A DNA stretch of 64,000 bases from Leptotrichia sp. HSP-536 (GTDB lineage Bacteria; Fusobacteriota; Fusobacteriia; Fusobacteriales; Leptotrichiaceae): NCBI RefSeq assembly GCF_041199985.1, contig NZ_CP165647.1, positions 124,001 to 188,000 on the forward strand, read 5' to 3'. Shown piece by piece: positions 62,495-64,000 of the stretch. Within the stretch, counting starts at the first letter, position 1, and each line of letters opens with the position of its first letter. The notes below the pieces were generated by a model. It was not told where the DNA came from and searched no databases. It saw only the letters and a program-made list of their open reading frames with translations. The translations under genes were made by a program, and so were the position numbers.

Positions 62495-62755
62495 GTGGAA
62501 AATAAAAGAAACGAAAGAAAAGTAAGAGAAGGAATTGTTGTTTCTAATAAAATGGATAAAACTGTAGTTGTTATTGAAGAAACAATGAAATTACACAAAC
62601 TTTATAAAAAGAGAGTAAAAACTTCTAAAAAATATAAAGCACACGATGAAAACAATGACTGTGGAATCGGAGATAAAGTGCAAATTATGGAAACTAGACC
62701 ATTAAGTAAAGATAAAAGATGGAGAGTTGTTACTATCTTAGAAAGAGCTAAATAG
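62495..62755 (+). CDS. rpsQ: Ribosomal protein uS17
   Basis: This 86-residue protein starts with GTG (ENKRNERKVREGIVVSNKMD). It has the YKKRVKTSKKYKAHDE and VQIMETRPLSKDKRWR blocks. AGGAGGATC precedes the start. A 99-base gap before rplN holds no gene. Confidence 0.96.
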   Translation: MENKRNERKVREGIVVSNKMDKTVVVIEETMKLHKLYKKRVKTSKKYKAHDENNDCGIGDKVQIMETRPLSKDKRWRVVTILERAK

Positions 62756-62854
62756 TTCTGACTTTATCAATAAAATTAAAAAGAATGTTTTATTTTCAAT
62801 ATTAAAACAAAAGGCAAATAGCATGAGTTAATATTTGAGAGGAGGAAATTTTAA

Positions 62855-63223
62855 ATGGTTCAACAACAATCGATGCTTAATGTTGCTGATAACACTGGAG
62901 CTAAAAAAATCATGGTTATTAGAGTATTAGGTGGATCAAGAAGAAGATTCGGTAAAATTGGAGACATCGTAGTAGCAACTGTAAAAGAAGCTATACCAAA
63001 CGGAAACGTTAAAAAAGGTGATGTAGTTAAAGCCGTAATCGTTAGAACAAGAAAAGAATTAAAAAGAGCAGACGGTTCATATATAAAATTTGATGACAAT
63101 GCGGCAGTTATTTTGAATACGGCATTAGAAGTAAGAGGGACAAGAATCTTTGGACCTGTAGCAAGAGAATTAAGAGCGAAAAACTTTATGAAAATAGTTT
63201 CTCTAGCACCAGAAGTATTATAG
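62855..63223 (+). CDS. rplN: Ribosomal protein uL14
   Basis: This 122-residue protein has MVQQQSMLNVADNTGAKKI, the GGSRRRFGKIGDIVVATVKE block and the C-terminal RIFGPVARELRAKNFMKIVS. AGAGGAGGAAA precedes the ATG. Confidence 0.97.
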   Translation: MVQQQSMLNVADNTGAKKIMVIRVLGGSRRRFGKIGDIVVATVKEAIPNGNVKKGDVVKAVIVRTRKELKRADGSYIKFDDNAAVILNTALEVRGTRIFGPVARELRAKNFMKIVSLAPEVL

Positions 63224-63239
63224 GAAGGAGAGTTAAAAC

Positions 63240-63623
63240 GTGGCTAAACCAAACTTAAAATCAGTACCTAAAAAATTACATGTTAAAACTGGAGATACAG
63301 TTATTGTAATTAGCGGTAGATCAAAAGATTTGTTACGTAATGAAAAGAGTACACAAACTGGAGATAAAGGAAAAATTGGAAAAGTATTAAAAGTATTCCC
63401 TAAAACTGGAAGAATAATTGTTGAAGGTGTAAATATTAAGAAAAGACATATTAAACCTAATGCAATGAACCCACAAGGCGAAGTTGTAGAAAGAGAAATG
63501 CCAATCTTCTCATCTAAAGTAATGCTTTGGGATGAAGGAGCAGGGAAACCTACAAGAGTAAGAAAAGAAATTAGAGACGGAAAAAAAGTAAGAATATCAG
63601 TTGTATCTGGTAACGAAATATAA
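63240..63623 (+). CDS. rplX: Ribosomal protein uL24
   Basis: This 127-residue protein starts with GTG (AKPNLKSVPKKLHVKTGDTV). A KOW motif is present (GDTVIVISGRSKD, GDKGKIGKVLKVFPKTGRII). It is slightly longer than many L24 because of an N-terminal extension. AAGGAGAG precedes the start. Confidence 0.96.
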   Translation: MAKPNLKSVPKKLHVKTGDTVIVISGRSKDLLRNEKSTQTGDKGKIGKVLKVFPKTGRIIVEGVNIKKRHIKPNAMNPQGEVVEREMPIFSSKVMLWDEGAGKPTRVRKEIRDGKKVRISVVSGNEI

Positions 63624-63648
63624 TATTTTAGAGAGGAGGATGTAATAA

Positions 63649-64000
63649 ATGGCTGAAAAATATATTCCAAGATTACAGAAATTATACAAAGATGAAATAG
63701 TTTCATCATTATTGAAAGAATTAAATTTATCTAATGTTATGCAAGTGCCAAAACTTGATAAAATAGTAGTGAATATGGGGATTGGAGAAGCAGTAAGCAA
63801 TCCTAAGTTAATAGATACAGCTATCGCTGAATTAGCACAAATTACAGGACAACAGCCTATAGCAAGAGCTGCTAGAAAATCAGAAGCTGGATTTAAATTA
63901 AGAGAAGGACAAAAAATTGGAGCAAAAGTTACATTAAGAAAAGAAAAAATGTATGAATTCCTAGACAGATTAATTAGTATTACATTACCAAGGGTAAGAG
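63649..64000 (+). CDS. rplE: Ribosomal protein uL5 (truncated by window end)
   Basis: The first 117 codons are visible (AEKYIPRLQKLYKDEIVSSL, PKLDKIVVNMGIGEAVSNPK, LREGQKIGAKVTLRKEKMYE). This protein binds 5S rRNA in the central protuberance. GAGAGGAGGATG precedes the ATG. The gene continues beyond the window. Confidence 0.95.
   Translation, partial: MAEKYIPRLQKLYKDEIVSSLLKELNLSNVMQVPKLDKIVVNMGIGEAVSNPKLIDTAIAELAQITGQQPIARAARKSEAGFKLREGQKIGAKVTLRKEKMYEFLDRLISITLPRVR

Overview
The window is a low-GC bacterial chromosome segment from an organism with an outer membrane: it carries a YadA-type trimeric autotransporter, and its ribosomal and cell-wall genes are very AT-rich. Gene families, gene order and the rRNA sequence point to Fusobacteriota, most likely Leptotrichia or a close relative. 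That assignment comes from recognition, not from a database search.

Layout. 1-3821: the 3' part of 16S rRNA, then 23S, 5S and tRNA-Asn. 3822-17143: an accessory stretch with a broken IS5-family element, membrane and TPR proteins of unknown role, a YlxM-type HTH protein, a GH1 phospho-beta-glucosidase, a trimeric adhesin behind an 18-T promoter tract, a sugar acetyltransferase, a decayed FUSC-like membrane gene, a dead ISLre2 element, and a small-RNA plus 24-codon hydrophobic peptide module that looks like a type I toxin-antitoxin locus. 17144-20230: an ABC-class ATPase and a secreted alpha/beta hydrolase. 20349-31154: the division and cell-wall cluster murF-mraY-murD-ftsW-murG-murC-murB-ftsQ-ftsZ, with no ftsA between ftsQ and ftsZ. 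31402-32587: rpsF-ssb-rpsR. 32700-52442: mixed accessory and housekeeping genes, including lipoproteins, a TnpB remnant, fluoride channel crcB, an MFS transporter, an AAA ATPase, an ABC-F protein, an ISL2-like IS5 remnant, a class III Fic protein, a CLC transporter with fluoride-type features, cstA, an amidase and an AlbA_2 regulator. 52482-64000: the str operon (rpsL-rpsG-fusA-tuf) and the S10/spc ribosomal operon up to a truncated rplE.

How it works together. The two large housekeeping blocks make peptidoglycan and the division ring, and the translation machinery. The accessory parts deal with surface adhesion, fluoride export, sugar use and mobile-element traffic. None of the four transposase-related remnants is intact.

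Most interesting points. (1) At 16726-17045 a short RNA with its own promoter and terminator sits directly upstream of a hydrophobic-peptide gene. Its single-stranded middle is complementary to the peptide mRNA just before the ribosome-binding site. A second copy of the RNA at 13339-13423 lacks the peptide gene and looks like a deletion scar. (2) The adhesin has a T18 tract between its candidate -35 and -10 boxes. (3) tuf carries two one-base deletions although its neighbours are intact. (4) Two unrelated fluoride exporters, FluC and a probable CLC-F, occur about 9 kb apart.
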